The position numbers and the translations under genes are program-made. The notes below the pieces were generated by a model. It was given only the letters and a program-made list of their open reading frames with translations. It was not told the origin of the DNA and made no database searches. From contig CM073893.1 in assembly GCA_037176705.1 (NCBI GenBank), positions 20,088,074 to 20,152,073 on the forward strand: a DNA stretch of 64,000 nucleotides, read 5' to 3'. This document shows positions 42,600-52,680 of the stretch, in pieces. This stretch comes from Molossus alvarezi. Its lineage: Eukaryota; Chordata; Mammalia; Chiroptera; Molossidae. Position 1 is the stretch's first letter. Each line of letters begins with the position of its first letter.

Positions 42600-43519
42600 T
42601 TTGGCTGCCTCCCTGTGTTTGTTTCTGTGTATTACTTAATGAGCGGTATGGGGCTCGCTGAGACCCGGTGCTGCTCGTTTGAAAGAATTTAGGAAAAACC
42701 TGAAGCAGGATCCAAGACCGGCCAATCCTATGGTTAAGCAAGTGACAACAGCTTGAAAGTTGTGTGGGGCGGGGCGGGGCGGGGCCTCAGGGAGTCAGCA
42801 GGGCGGGGCTACCAGTGCGAGCCAGGTTGCTGGAGTCCCAGATATGGCTTCTGTCTGCCGCCCCGGGAAGGGCTCACCAAAGGAACAAAGGCCTCTTACA
42901 GCACGTTTGTCCCCGATGAAGGCCCCTCTCCAGCCCTCGCTCCAGTGCCAAACAGCTCAGTTCTTCCCTGTGTGTCTCTGGTGCCCCTCGAGCTGCCTCC
43001 CCTCCGAGCTTAGAGGGAGAGGGTCCGATAAGTCCGTGCGCGGGCCCTTTAGGGAGCTGCCTGGGGCTCCAGCTGCTTCAGCCTCCCTGAGCCTCAGTTC
43101 CCGCTGGTTTTTCCAGCCAGAAGTTATGGGGACTTCTCTTCCTGGCACTGGAACCCTGAACGGGGCACCTGGTGTGGGACGGGGACCCCTCAGTCCTCAG
43201 GAAGGACCTTCCCAGCCGCGGGAGCCTCCTGATTTTTATCCACCACCCTTGGGTGTGGGACCAGCCCGTCTCGCCGCTGCGCGCTCCGCCGCCGCTGCGC
43301 CGCCGCCGCCGCCCCTCGTGCCGCCGCCCGTCCTACCGGTCTGGATGTAGCTGCTTTTTTTTTTTCCCCTTAGTTCCGTAGTTGTACGACTTCCATTCAG
43401 CTTGATTTCAGGCGGTTTTGAATGATGGTTGTTCTGTAGTTTAGTTGTAACTTTGATGTGGTTGTGGGAGGACGCGATACCGCGTTTACCTACGCCGCCA
43501 TCTTGACCGGAAGTCTCTC
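42600..43519 (-). promoter_or_regulatory. L1 5'UTR/internal promoter of the half-L1, CpG-rich
   Basis: A 920-bp leader with a dense CpG core (complement at 43,240-43,345, including a GCCGCCGCCGCC run), a GGGGC repeat (42,764-42,785) and AAGATGGCGGC at 43,496-43,506 (minus). That last motif is the YY1-type site that positions transcription start in known L1 promoters. Retention of CpGs suggests recent insertion. Plus-strand frames of 86 and 196 codons over this stretch are CpG-driven shadows. Confidence 0.8.
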
Positions 43520-43548
43520 CCAACACACTTCTTAAGTGGATGACAAAG

Positions 43549-43900
43549 TGTTATGGACTGCTGTTTGTGTCCCCCCAAAATGTATACAGTGAAACCTCAG
43601 CCTCCAATGGAATGCTATTAGGAGGTGGAGCCTTTGGGAGGGGATTATGTTAATATGAGATTAGGAGGGTAGAACCCCCACTATGGGATGAGTGCCTTTA
43701 TACAAGGGGAGCCTGGGCTTCCTCCGACATGTGAGCTACGACAAGGAGATGGCCATCAAACCAGGAAGAGGCTCTCACTAGACACCAGCTGTGCTGGCAC
43801 CTTGACCTGGGAATCTCAGCCTCCAGGGCCCTGAGGAATAAGTTGTTGTTAAGCCAGCTGTCTACGGTATTCGGTTATAGCAGCTTGAACTGACCAGACA
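43549..43900 (+). mobile_element. MaLR-type solo LTR, plus strand
   Basis: It starts 'tgttatggactgctgtttgtgtccccccaaaat', continues 'gaggtggagcctttgggagg' and 'accttgacctgggaatctcagcctcc', and ends 'ggttatagcagcttgaactgaccagac', the MLT1/MST LTR pattern. Near full length, with no internal region. Confidence 0.9.
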
Positions 43901-44007
43901 GGTGAGTGAATGGAAGGATGATGACTGTCAGGCGAGGCAGAAGGGCTGTCGTCAGGAAGCTGGGCAGAGAGACCTCAGACGCAAGGCCCCAGGGACAGTG
44001 TTCTCCA

Positions 44008-44333
44008 GTGTCCTAGTCTGTTTGGCTGCTAATAGTACCACAGACTGCTCATCTTATAAAGAGTATTTCATTGCTCAGTTCTGGAGGCTGAAAACCCGGA
44101 ATCAGGGTGTCAACATGATTGGGTGAGGGCCCTTTGCTGGGTCATGTATCTTCACATGGCAGAAGGGACAGGGGAGCTCTCTGGAGCCTCCTTCATAATC
44201 CCACACATGACAGTTCCAACCGAATGACTTCAGCGCCTCCCAAAGGCCCTACCTACTAATACCATCATATTGGGCGCTAAGATTTCAACATATGAACTTC
44301 GAGGGACACAAACATTCAGACTGTGGCGTTCAG
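44008..44333 (-). mobile_element. MaLR-type solo LTR, minus strand
   Basis: The complement of a MaLR LTR: 'agtctgtttggctgctaatagtaccacagactg', 'gttctggaggctgaaaacccgg', 'cttcacatggcagaa', 'ctactaataccatcatattggg', 'gatttcaacatatgaacttcg'. About 108 bp from the oppositely oriented LTR at 43,549. Confidence 0.88.
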
Positions 44334-44389
44334 TTTCCCCAACACCAAGTCCAGGGCTATCTTCTAGCTCCCCACACTGTGGAAGCCAA

Positions 44390-44665
44390 ACCACCTCCTT
44401 CCCACCCGGGCCTTCTCCCCTCTCCGCTGCATGAGAGCATCGCGGAGGCTGCGCGGGCCCAGGCCCTGGGCGGGCTCACACACTGCCCGCGTCTGGCCCG
44501 CTGGCCTGTGAGAGCGCAGTGCCCGCCGCGCCCGCCGCAAGGGCCGCCGCCCGCCACTCCCCGGTCCGCGTGGGTTTTGCTGGCTTCCTTCCGCTCCTTG
44601 GGGCCGACTGTGGCCTCACATTTCCAGCACTGAGCCTGCGAAGACGCCCCAAACTCTCTGATTGT
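44390..44665. promoter_or_regulatory. Small CpG-rich patch
   Basis: The interval contains many CpGs (GCGGGCCC, GCCCGCCGCGCCCGCCGC, GGGCCGCCGCCCGCC). It does not match the L1 5'UTR and no repeat is recognised. It could be a small CpG island or promoter. Neither a TATA box, a clear splice site nor a convincing frame is seen, so function is uncertain. Confidence 0.4.
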
Positions 44666-44807
44666 GTTAACTCCCTGCGAGTGTCATCTGCAAAGGGTTT
44701 TGTGCACTGGAGCCTGAGAAATCCTAGGAAAGTCCTGCTTACTAGTGCTGGGCCCTCCGGCCTGGTTGTCAGCACTCAGCGAAGGCTGCTTCGCCTGCTG
44801 GCTCTGC

Positions 44808-44845
<38 letters not shown>
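44808..44845. repeat. (TG)n microsatellite
   Basis: About 18 TG units, then CCGTGTG. Confidence 0.97.
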
Positions 44846-44847
<2 letters not shown>

Positions 44848-45029
44848 GTGTGTCACAAAAAAGTATGGCATCGAGGAAGCTGTACCCCAGGCCCCTAGCG
44901 ATGGTGAGTCCCGCGGCTCCAGAATGACTGAGGATTAATGGGCGGCTGTTAACCAAGTGCCGCGAGTCCTCGGGGAAAGCTCTTCAGGAAGCGGTTTTTA
45001 ACCTTTTCCAGGTGAAAAAGAAGAGCGTA

Positions 45030-45180
45030 AACTAGAAATGGGACTACATCCTGGCCACCACCCTGCTGTGGCCTCACTGTGAGTCCTTAGGCCAGTCATG
45101 TAACCTCTGACTCTATTTCCTTGTCCATAAAATGGGCACACTGCTTGTTGTCTCTCCTGGGGTTTGGGTGAGGGCAAAGG
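45030..45180 (+). repeat. MIR SINE fragment
   Basis: The words 'cactgtgagtccttaggccagtcatgtaacctctgactctatttccttgtccataaaatggg' match the MIR core. Confidence 0.8.
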
Positions 45181-46009
45181 AGACCATGTGAGTGAGTACC
45201 TGGGGAAAACTAGCCAGCGTGGGACACATTCCCGTGTGGCCTTGCACTGTCAACCCTCAGGCGAGTTTCCACGTCCAGCAGCTTGCGTTCCCCGGCTGCT
45301 CCTGCTCCGAAGCCCCGGCATCTGCTCAATCGGCACTCACTCGTCTCCTCCACCAGTGCTCACAGGTGTCCTTCCGATGAGTGGCTTTGGGCTGCAGGGA
45401 GTGGGGGGGAGAGTCTGGTTCCTGTTCTCTGCGTGTGTCCTCCGCACCCATGCCCAGGGGGCCATCCCCGTCAGGAGCTGAGGCATCTCGGAAAGTCCGC
45501 AGGAGCCCAGCTGGACCAGGTTAACAGTTCCCTGGCTCCCCAGAGACAGAATCACCTTCCCTTTAGAAAACTTCCTCTCGAAAGTGACCTGAGTCCATCA
45601 GAAGAGGTTCGTATACATGAGGAGCAGAGGTTAAACCCAAGAGCAGCGAACTCCAGGAGAGGACAGCCAGGGGGCACCTGGAAGAGAGCAGGTGGCCAGG
45701 AAAACAGTCATGTTCCTTCCCACCCCGTAACTCCATAGCCTAAGATCACGGTTTCCTGAGGGGCAAAAAAATATCTGCCTAAGGTTTCATTTAGCGGGCA
45801 TTAAAAGTGCTTTTCCAGGCTGTCTATTTGTCCTATCAGAAAAGCCTAATAATAGTTTTCAAAATCTTGTTAGGCTGAAAACATTCATTTCTGTCAGAAA
45901 TGTTTGTTGCCTTTATCATGGCCAAAGTACCAACTACTAGCACCCTTCATCCCCTCCAACTAGTCCTGTGTCACTAAGTTCAGATAATAATCATCATCAT
46001 CATCCACCA
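45181..46009. other. Single-copy spacer
   Basis: GC-rich to 45,730, then AT-rich 45,760-45,930 with 'agcctaataatagttttcaaaatcttgtt' words that could be regulatory. An (ATC)n run is at 45,985-46,005. No gene recognised. Confidence 0.3.
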
Positions 46010-46225
46010 CCACCAACACTGATTAGCATCTACCCTGTCCCAGGCGATGTGCTAAGGAACACAAATCTCTCCATTCGAAATCACCATAGCACAGAAGTTC
46101 TGTCATCCTAATTTTATAGGTGAAGCTCAGAAAGGTTAAGTAACTTTTTCCAGGCTGCACAACAAATGAGCAGCCGAACCAGAACTCAACCCCAAAACTC
46201 ATGCTCTTGATTTCCCTATTTTACC
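46010..46225 (-). repeat. MIR SINE
   Basis: Antisense MIR: 'cactgattagcatctaccctgtcccaggcgatgtgctaagg', 'tttataggtgaagctcagaaaggttaagtaac', 'atgagcagccgaaccagaactcaa'. Confidence 0.85.
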
Positions 46226-48942
46226 TCTCTTGGGTAAAACAGAATAACTCCTCAACCATATTTCCATCGAAGCCAACCAGAAAGATATGGGCATGCAAGC
46301 TGCGCATTCTCTTTCTTTCTGACTCGGCCTTACTTCTGGCAATTCTGTCCCAGGCCCTTCCAGGCACTGGACGTGCAGCCCCACCCTCCAACTAAAGGTC
46401 CGTGCAGATGACAAAACTGAGGGCCGGGGGAAATTTTGTTGCTTCATATCTCCAGAGCTGCTGATAATTGAATTGGTAGTGGCAAGGCATAGCCAAATCT
46501 TAGAAGTAAAATCTTTTCAAAGTAATCATTTTGTAGAGTTGATAATTAATTCTAGACTCCCATCAGGTGTTTAGCAGCACATTGTTTCTCAAAGGGTTTG
46601 CCTCTGACCCAAGCCTAGAAGTAAAGAAATCAATGAAGTCCAGGCAAATGCTGGGCTAAAACATCAGTGGTACATTGGTTCTCTGTCACAGCATTTTTCT
46701 ATTTCCAGAGAGTAATTTGCTCCGATTCCAGAACACATCAATACCCCATGTCTAAGCCACCAAACACCAGCTACTGGTAGCAGGGTTTGAAAAATGCTTC
46801 CTGGGTTCTAAGTATCTAGAGTGGTTTGTAGCAGCACTACATCAGCTGGACAACATACACCAGAGTCAAGATATATGTGAGCTCCTGCTGCAAAACCATT
46901 CCTCACCCGGCACATGTGTGTGACGGCTAACTCCCGTGAGACGTGGAAATTCACGTCTAGTCATTATGGAGCATCCTGATGCATGTGCGATAGGGCTGGG
47001 CTGGGTTTTCTCACCTCCATGGAAGATGGAGGGAGGGTTGAGCAACCAGAGGACCCCGATGTCTGCTGGGGGAGAACACAGACCGTAGTTTCCTGGGACG
47101 GTCCAGAACGTTAGCTGTGGGTCATTGTGATCTAAGCTGAAGTCTTCTCAGCTACCCTTGCTGAACTGTTCCTTCTGGGTCTTGCCCCAGGGCTCTGTGC
47201 CAGTTTAGGAACTTTGAGTGCTGTGGGTCAGGTCTAGCACAGACGGGGAGCCCATGCTGACAGCCCTGGGCTTGGGCTCCTGATAAGAGAGATTCTAAAT
47301 GGAAGTGCTTTTTGTTCTGTTTTTGCTTTGCTCTCTCTCTCACCCCACCCTCCCTTACACACGCACACACACACATTATTTTTAAAATAGCATTTTTAAA
47401 TGATAAAGCCAGTATAAGTATTCTTAGAAAATATAGAAAATCACTAAGAAAACTTTGCCTATAATCTCACCCAAAGATAACCATGATTAATATTCTGGTG
47501 CTTCTGTTCCCAGCAAATTTTTAATGCAATATGTTTGATTGTGTAGTTTTATTATTTTTATAAGAAGAGCATTAAATAACATTAGGCACATATAGTCTTA
47601 CCTTAATGTATTTATTTTTAATTACTCTATTGTAAACATTTTTACTGAGTCAATGTGAAGATAGGACCCTCTTGGGTAAGTACTTTGGAGGCTTCCAGCC
47701 AGTGTTCCCTGCCTTGAGCCTTGGCCAGGCTACAGAAAAATGGTGCCAGTTACTGATAGCTTCCTTGCAGTCATGAAGCAGCTGGTTCCGCCCACGAGGG
47801 GAAGTCATGCCTGGCGATTTCTCCATGAGGCACAGCTCTCAGTCTTCAGCGGGCATATACAGTTTATTTGGGGCATTTGTTATGTCCAGACATTTTCATT
47901 CTGAATATTTGCAGGCACACACACACAAAGTATCTAGTACTTGTGATGATTTTCAAACAGCAGTCTATAAATTTCCAGTGTAGCCTTAAGTGTGGGACAG
48001 AAATTGTGGACTCCATTTAAAGGTCTCAGTTCTACGGAGCCCCCAACATCCCCACCACCCCCATCCTAACTCCCAGCAGCTCAGCCAATTGCCTTAAGCC
48101 GGCAGCCACTGAAAGGTCAAAGGTTATGCAGGACAGCCTCAGGATTTATGTCCACTTCAAGACTTATGGCCCTCATCGACTTCTTTTATGAGTCAGGACC
48201 TGGAAGGGACCATCAATATTGTTACAACAGGGTGGGAAGCTCATTCATTCACCATGTGAGACATGCCACCTAAGGCATAAGCAGAGGGTACTCTGGCTTC
48301 AGAGGCTCCTTGCTCAACTAAGCTCTTTCAGATGAGAAATGCGTACAAGTCTTAAACATATTCATAATTTGAGGTGTGTAATAAATGCATCATTCTTTTC
48401 TCCATAACTGAGTTAATATATATTTAGGGTTTCCATCACATCAAGAGTGGAAACTTAATCTTAGCCAAATTGAAGATTCCCCACTTTTACCCAGAGTTGT
48501 GTTCAAATTTTGAGGGGCCTATGAAGTGATATCCTGAGGGTAAATGTATGCATATACATATGTACATAAGTTTATTATGAATTGTATTAATATAAAGGAC
48601 ATGTGACACAATTTTAAAAGAATAATAAAATAGACAATATTCTTAATTTTAAATCCCATATAGCCACACAGAATGTCTTCATTGATTTTGCTTGTACCCA
48701 TAGCCAACCTATGGTGACAATTCAACTACCATTTGACAGAACCAGATTACAGTGAGATGTCACCACATCATTGGTGAATGTGTATGATTTCCATATGAAT
48801 GTTGGTTGATATTTTATCTTACGTTAACAAGATAAAAGTGAAACAGTAGAAGTAAATGTCAGAATATCACTCATTAATGACATGAATGACTTCTTGACTG
48901 AATCTGATCATTTTAGAATACTAAAATAATACTTTCTCTCCC
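46226..48942. other. Long single-copy stretch
   Basis: 2.7 kb without a recognised gene or young repeat. A short ACACACAC run is at 47,358-47,374. The 47,390-47,650 part, with 'aatataccatgattaatattctgg' and 'ttgtaaacatttttactgagtc'-type words, resembles a very old L1M/L2-like 3' end in minus orientation but is too decayed to call. Confidence 0.35.
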
Positions 48943-49172
48943 TGGCTAGTTTTGCTCAGTGGTTAACAGCATCAGCCTGTGGACCGAAGGGTCTCGGGTT
49001 TGACTGCTGGTCAATGGCACGTACCTGGGTTGCAGGTTTGATCCCTGGCCCCAACTGGGGTCGTGCAGGAGGCAACCAGATGATGTGTCTTTCTCACACT
49101 GATATTTCTCTCTCTCTCTTTTTCCCTTCCTTCCACTTTATCTAAAATAATAATAATAAAAAATAAAGTAAA
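48943..49172 (+). mobile_element. VES SINE with imperfect target duplication
   Basis: Head 'ccctggctagttttgctcagtggttaaca', the block 'gcctgtggaccgaagggtctcggg', 'gcacgtacctgggttgcagg', 'gtcgtgcaggaggcaacc', CT-rich body, AATAATAATAAAAAAT tail. Flanks TAAAATAATACTTTCTC and TAAAATGGTATTTTCTC differ at three positions, consistent with an aged duplication. Confidence 0.92.
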
Positions 49173-49879
49173 ATGGTATTTTCTCAATTTTCAGTGTTAT
49201 TTAACACAAAGTAATAGCTATATACAAGACACACTTTTAAATTTAATTTGTCTTTTTAACATTTCTCCATAACTTTCTTCAATCTAGTTTATATAATTTT
49301 TTAAAATAAAATCTAGCCCTGATTTTCAGCATTTGTCAATTTCCATGTGTAAATACTTGCACCATGACTAGTTTCAAACTACCAATGTGACATTGTACAT
49401 AAAAATGCAAATACAGATTTATAGATATGTAAATAACCCATATAACACATATAGTGTTATAATAATAATACATATAATAAAACACATATAATAATAAAAT
49501 AATTAGGAAGAAATTAGTTTATTTACCTTTGTTTTTAATATAATTTATCAACTGTCAGTTTACATAATTTCATTTTAATAGTGGCTGTGTTTAACAATCA
49601 GCTCACAAAATTTCTGAAATGTTAACAAGTAGTTCTTGTGGGCTGATACACGCTGTGCCTATGAGCTGTCAGTGATCAGATTTGGTGGGCAATCTTTTAG
49701 CTGTTATCATCGATCCATACTGATACCTACCAAAGGGTTCTTGCTGCCATCTGCTCTCTGGTCATTAGTCCAAGAGGTCGCTGCTGCATCCTGACTTCTC
49801 CACACAACACTGTCTTCTTTCTCCCACAAGCTCCATCTCAGCTCACTTCTGTGCCTCTCTGGATGAACGGGGTGCAGAC
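49173..49879. other. AT-rich spacer
   Basis: Poorly structured AT-rich DNA with (ATA)n words near 49,445-49,500. No gene recognised. Confidence 0.35.
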
Positions 49880-50527
49880 TTTAAAACTCTTTAGGAAAGT
49901 TAGGAGATTCTTTTTTATTTTAATGATATGTAATGCTTACTTTCTGCTCTACTAAATTTATTAAATAGACCCATAGACTATATTTGGACTCTGCTGTTCC
50001 ATTGATCTGCTTGTTTTTCACACACCAGAATCACACTGTTTTAAGTACTGTAACTTTATTCTGTGCTTTACAATGTGGTCAGCTAGTCTTTTTTATTACT
50101 ATTTATTTTTCAGTAACATTTCCTGACTATACTTATATTTTTATTTTTTTATATAAAAGTTTTAAATCAACTTGTTTAATTGCATTTTTTAACCTATTGG
50201 CATGTTTATTATGATCCTGTTAAATTTGTGGAATGTGAACATATTAATATTGAACTGTCCTACTCATGAATAGATTATAATTTTTATTTATTCAATATTT
50301 TTGTTCTTTAGTAGCATTTTATACTCTTTTTTGTATAGCTTGTGAATGTTTCTTATAAAATTTATTTCTAAGTATTTTTTAACATTTATAATTGGTGTGT
50401 GAATATATAAAAATTATTAATTTATGAAATTTGTGCTTTACTGAGTTCTTTAATTTTTTATAATATTTTCTCAGTTGATCCTCTCCTCTCCAAATTTTTC
50501 TACTTCTATTTCTTTCTCATATCAAAT
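49880..50527 (-). mobile_element. Old L1 (L1M-type) ORF2 fragment
   Basis: The complement shows L1 ORF2 features. The plus strand reads 'gttccattgatctgcttgtttttcacacaccagaatcacactg' and 'ttctaagtattttttaacatttata', the usual antisense L1 text. AT-rich and saturated with stops. Confidence 0.75.
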
Positions 50528-50773
50528 TCAACTGGCTACTTTCTTTTTCTTTTTTTTTTATTGATTTGAGAGAGAGAGGAAGTGAGAGGGAGAGAGAGAG
50601 AAACATTGATGAGAGAGAACATCAATTGGCTGCCTCCTGCATGCCCTCCACTGGGGATTTAGCCCACAACCTGGGCATGTGCCCTGACTGGGAATCGAAC
50701 CAGTGACCTCTTGTTACATGGATCAACACTCAATCACAGAGCCACACCAGCCAGACTCAACTGGCTACTTTCT
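50528..50773 (-). mobile_element. VES SINE with 17-bp perfect target duplication
   Basis: The antisense VES body (TTTATTGATTTGAGAGAGAG, 'ggctgcctcctgcatgccctcc', 'ctgggcatgtgccctgactgggaatcgaacc') lies between TCAACTGGCTACTTTCT at 50,528-50,544 and an identical copy at 50,757-50,773. It is inserted in the L1M fragment. Confidence 0.95.
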
Positions 50774-51258
50774 GTGAAATGTTAAATAGTAATAGAACAA
50801 TGAACATTCTTGATATGTCCCAGACATCATTTGCCCATTATAAATGATGCCAGCTTACTTGTTGATAAAGTTTCTATCTAGTTCTCTTTTTTATAACAGT
50901 TTTATTGAGATATAATTCGCATGCCTTTGAAGTATAATTCAGTTGGTTTTCATATCTTCACAGAGTTGTGAAACCATCACCACTATATTTTTAGAACATT
51001 GTCATCAACCCCACCCTCTAAAAAACCCTATATCCAGTAGTAAGCACTCCCATTGTCTCCTTCCCCTGCCCTTGGCAACCATGGAGCTACTTTCTGTTTC
51101 TAAGGATACTTCATGTAAGTGGAATCTTATAGTTTATGTCTTTTGTGATGGGATTCTTTCACTTAACATAGTGCTTTCAGGTTTTATCCATGTTGTAATA
51201 TGTATTAATATTTCATCCTTTCCTGTTGCCAAATAATATTGCATTGAATGGATACACT
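50774..51258 (-). mobile_element. Old L1 (L1M-type) fragment
   Basis: The plus strand shows 'acagttttattgagatataattcgcatg', 'cagttggttttcatatcttcacagagttgtgaaaccatcacc', 'cttggcaaccatggagctactttctgtttctaagga', 'ttcacttaacatagtgctttcagg', the typical antisense L1M 3' region. Confidence 0.85.
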
Positions 51259-51695
51259 AAAAACCTGCAAGCTGGGTGGGGGGAGGGCTCAACTAAGAAA
51301 CTGGTGTCTGTCAGCACTGCAGTCCGTAAAGAGCTGTCTCACTCAGCCGCGATCCCTGCTGGTTTTCAGACAAGTTGTGGGGACTTCTCTTCCAAGCTCT
51401 GAAGCCTGGGGATGGGAAACTCCGTGTGCGGTTAGCACCCCTCTCTCCTCAAGGGGATCACTGCAACTGAGACACCCTTCCCATTTACTGTGCCACACAC
51501 AGCGGGTGTGGTGCCCGCACATTCCACATCTCCACCCCTTCTACCAGTCTTGACATGGCTTCCTCTGTACATCCTTAGTTACAGGGTCTCTGTTCAGCTC
51601 GTCTTCGGGCAGTTCTCAATGATGGTTGTTTTGTAGTTTAGCTGTAATTTTGATGTGGTTGTGGGAAGAGACAGCACATTTATCTACTCCACATG
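51259..51695 (-). mobile_element. L1 5'UTR-only fragment
   Basis: Collinear with the 5'UTR of the half-L1: 'ccctgctggttttcagacaagttgtggggacttctcttcc', then 'tcaatgatggttgttttgtagtttagctgtaattttgatgtggttgtgggaa'. It represents the very start of an L1 in minus orientation, with no ORF1 attached. CpGs are mostly lost compared with 42.7-43.5 kb. Confidence 0.85.
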
Positions 51696-51713
51696 TATGT
51701 GTATTCTTCTCTT

Positions 51714-51942
51714 TTGTAAAAAAATGTTTTTATTGATTTTTTAGAGAGAGAGGAAGGGAGAGGGAGAGAGAAAGAGAAACATCAATGTGAGAGAGAAACA
51801 TCTATGGACTACCTCCTGCCCACTGGGGATTGAGCCCGAAACCCAAGCATGTGCCCTGATCAGGAATTGAATGGGGACCTCTCAGTCCCAGTTGAGCATC
51901 AGATGATGCTGAATCCACAGAGCCACACCGACTGGGCTACGT
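51714..51942 (-). mobile_element. VES SINE
   Basis: Antisense VES: 'tttttattgattttttagagagagaggaaggg', 'acctcctgcccactggggattgagcc', 'gcatgtgccctgatcaggaattgaa', 'cacagagccacaccgactggg'. Flanks carry related but imperfect TATTCTT(CTC)TTTTG-type words. Confidence 0.9.
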
Positions 51943-51985
51943 ATATTCTTTTGAGGAATGCCTATTCAAATATAAATATTTCACT

Positions 51986-52172
51986 TTTTTATTTTAATTG
52001 ATTTTTAGAAACAGAGGAAGGGAGAGGGAGAGAGAAACATTGAGATTAGCTGCCTCCAACACACTCCTCACTAGAGATCGAGCCCACAACCTGGGTAGGT
52101 GCGCTGACCAGGAATTGAACTGGCAACAGTGCATGTGACAGCGCCCAGCCAACTGAGCCGCACTGGCCAGGG
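51986..52172 (-). mobile_element. VES SINE, diverged
   Basis: Antisense VES order with 'ttgatttttagaaacagaggaagggagagg', 'agctgcctccaacacactcctcac', 'gctgaccaggaattgaac', 'aactgagccgcactggccaggg'. Part of the middle is deleted. Confidence 0.88.
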
Positions 52173-52345
52173 AAACATTTTTTAATTGGGTTATTTGTCT
52201 TGTTGTTGTTGAGTTGTAAGAGTTCTTTTATGTTCTGAATAGAAGTTGCTTATTGGATATACAATTTGCAGATTTTTTCTCTCACTTTTTACTTCATCAA
52301 ATGTCTTTTCAACATTGAGGAAAATAATTATGTGATTCTTATCCT
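52173..52345 (-). mobile_element. Old L1 fragment
   Basis: The plus strand 'ttgggttatttgtcttgttgttgttgagttgtaagagttctttta' and 'ttgcttattggatatacaatttgcagattttttctc' is antisense L1 ORF2/3' sequence. Confidence 0.85.
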
Positions 52346-52540
52346 CACCTAAGTATATGTTTATTGATTTTGAGAGAGAGGGAGGGAGAAAAAGAAAGAG
52401 GGAGAGAGAGAAAAACATCGATGTGAGAGAGAAATATTCATCTGTTGCCTCCTGTACGTCCCTTGACCAGAGATCGAACCCACAACTTTTTGGTGTATGA
52501 GATGACGCTCCAACCAACTGAGCCACCCAACCAGGAGCTA
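52346..52540 (-). mobile_element. VES SINE
   Basis: Antisense VES: 'tatcctcacctaagtatatgtttattgattttgagagagag', 'ttgcctcctgtacgtcccttgaccagagatcgaaccc', 'caactgagccacccaaccagg'. Confidence 0.9.
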
Positions 52541-52680
52541 CTATTGTATTTAGAATTCTACACTGGTATTCATGAGTGATATTAGTCTATAGTTTTCTTT
52601 TTGTATTGTCTTTATTAAATTTTTTTATTAATATTATAATGGTTTTCTAAAAATAAGACCTCCTCTTGGTCTGCTTAACA
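52541..52680 (-). mobile_element. Old L1 fragment
   Basis: The plus strand 'acactggtattcatgagtgatattagtctatagttttctttttgtattgtcttt' is typical antisense L1 ORF2 text. Confidence 0.8.

Larger units (their letters stand above)
41276..43533 (-). mobile_element. Complete half-L1 (HAL1-like) retrotransposon with intact ORF1
   Basis: On the minus strand the element starts at about 43,519 with a canonical L1 leader containing CAAGATGGCGGCGTAGG. It continues with a CpG-rich 5'UTR (to 42,600), ORF1 (42,599-41,658), a few codons of ORF2, then jumps directly to the L1 3'UTR. It ends with AATAAA (complement at 41,310-41,315) and poly(A) (41,302-41,288). CCAACACACTTCTT is repeated exactly at 41,276-41,289 and 43,520-43,533, so both ends are defined and the insertion is complete. 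With no endonuclease or reverse transcriptase it is non-autonomous. The perfect target duplication, the uninterrupted ORF1 and the retained CpGs indicate a young insertion. HAL1 elements are a known class; whether this bat family has been catalogued I cannot tell. Confidence 0.93.

Noticed and set aside
42004..42639. 211-codon plus-strand frame
   Set aside because: Exact antisense of the intact L1 ORF1. Its hydrophobic composition is the usual complement of a lysine/glutamate-rich coiled coil.
42753..43350. 86- and 196-codon plus-strand frames
   Set aside because: Lie in the CpG-rich 5'UTR of the half-L1 on the opposite strand; proline/alanine-rich translation from GCC repeats.
9353..44845. 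CA/TG/TA microsatellites as functional elements
   Set aside because: Ordinary density and length for a mammalian genome; listed only as repeats, apart from the notes on structure-prone tracts.
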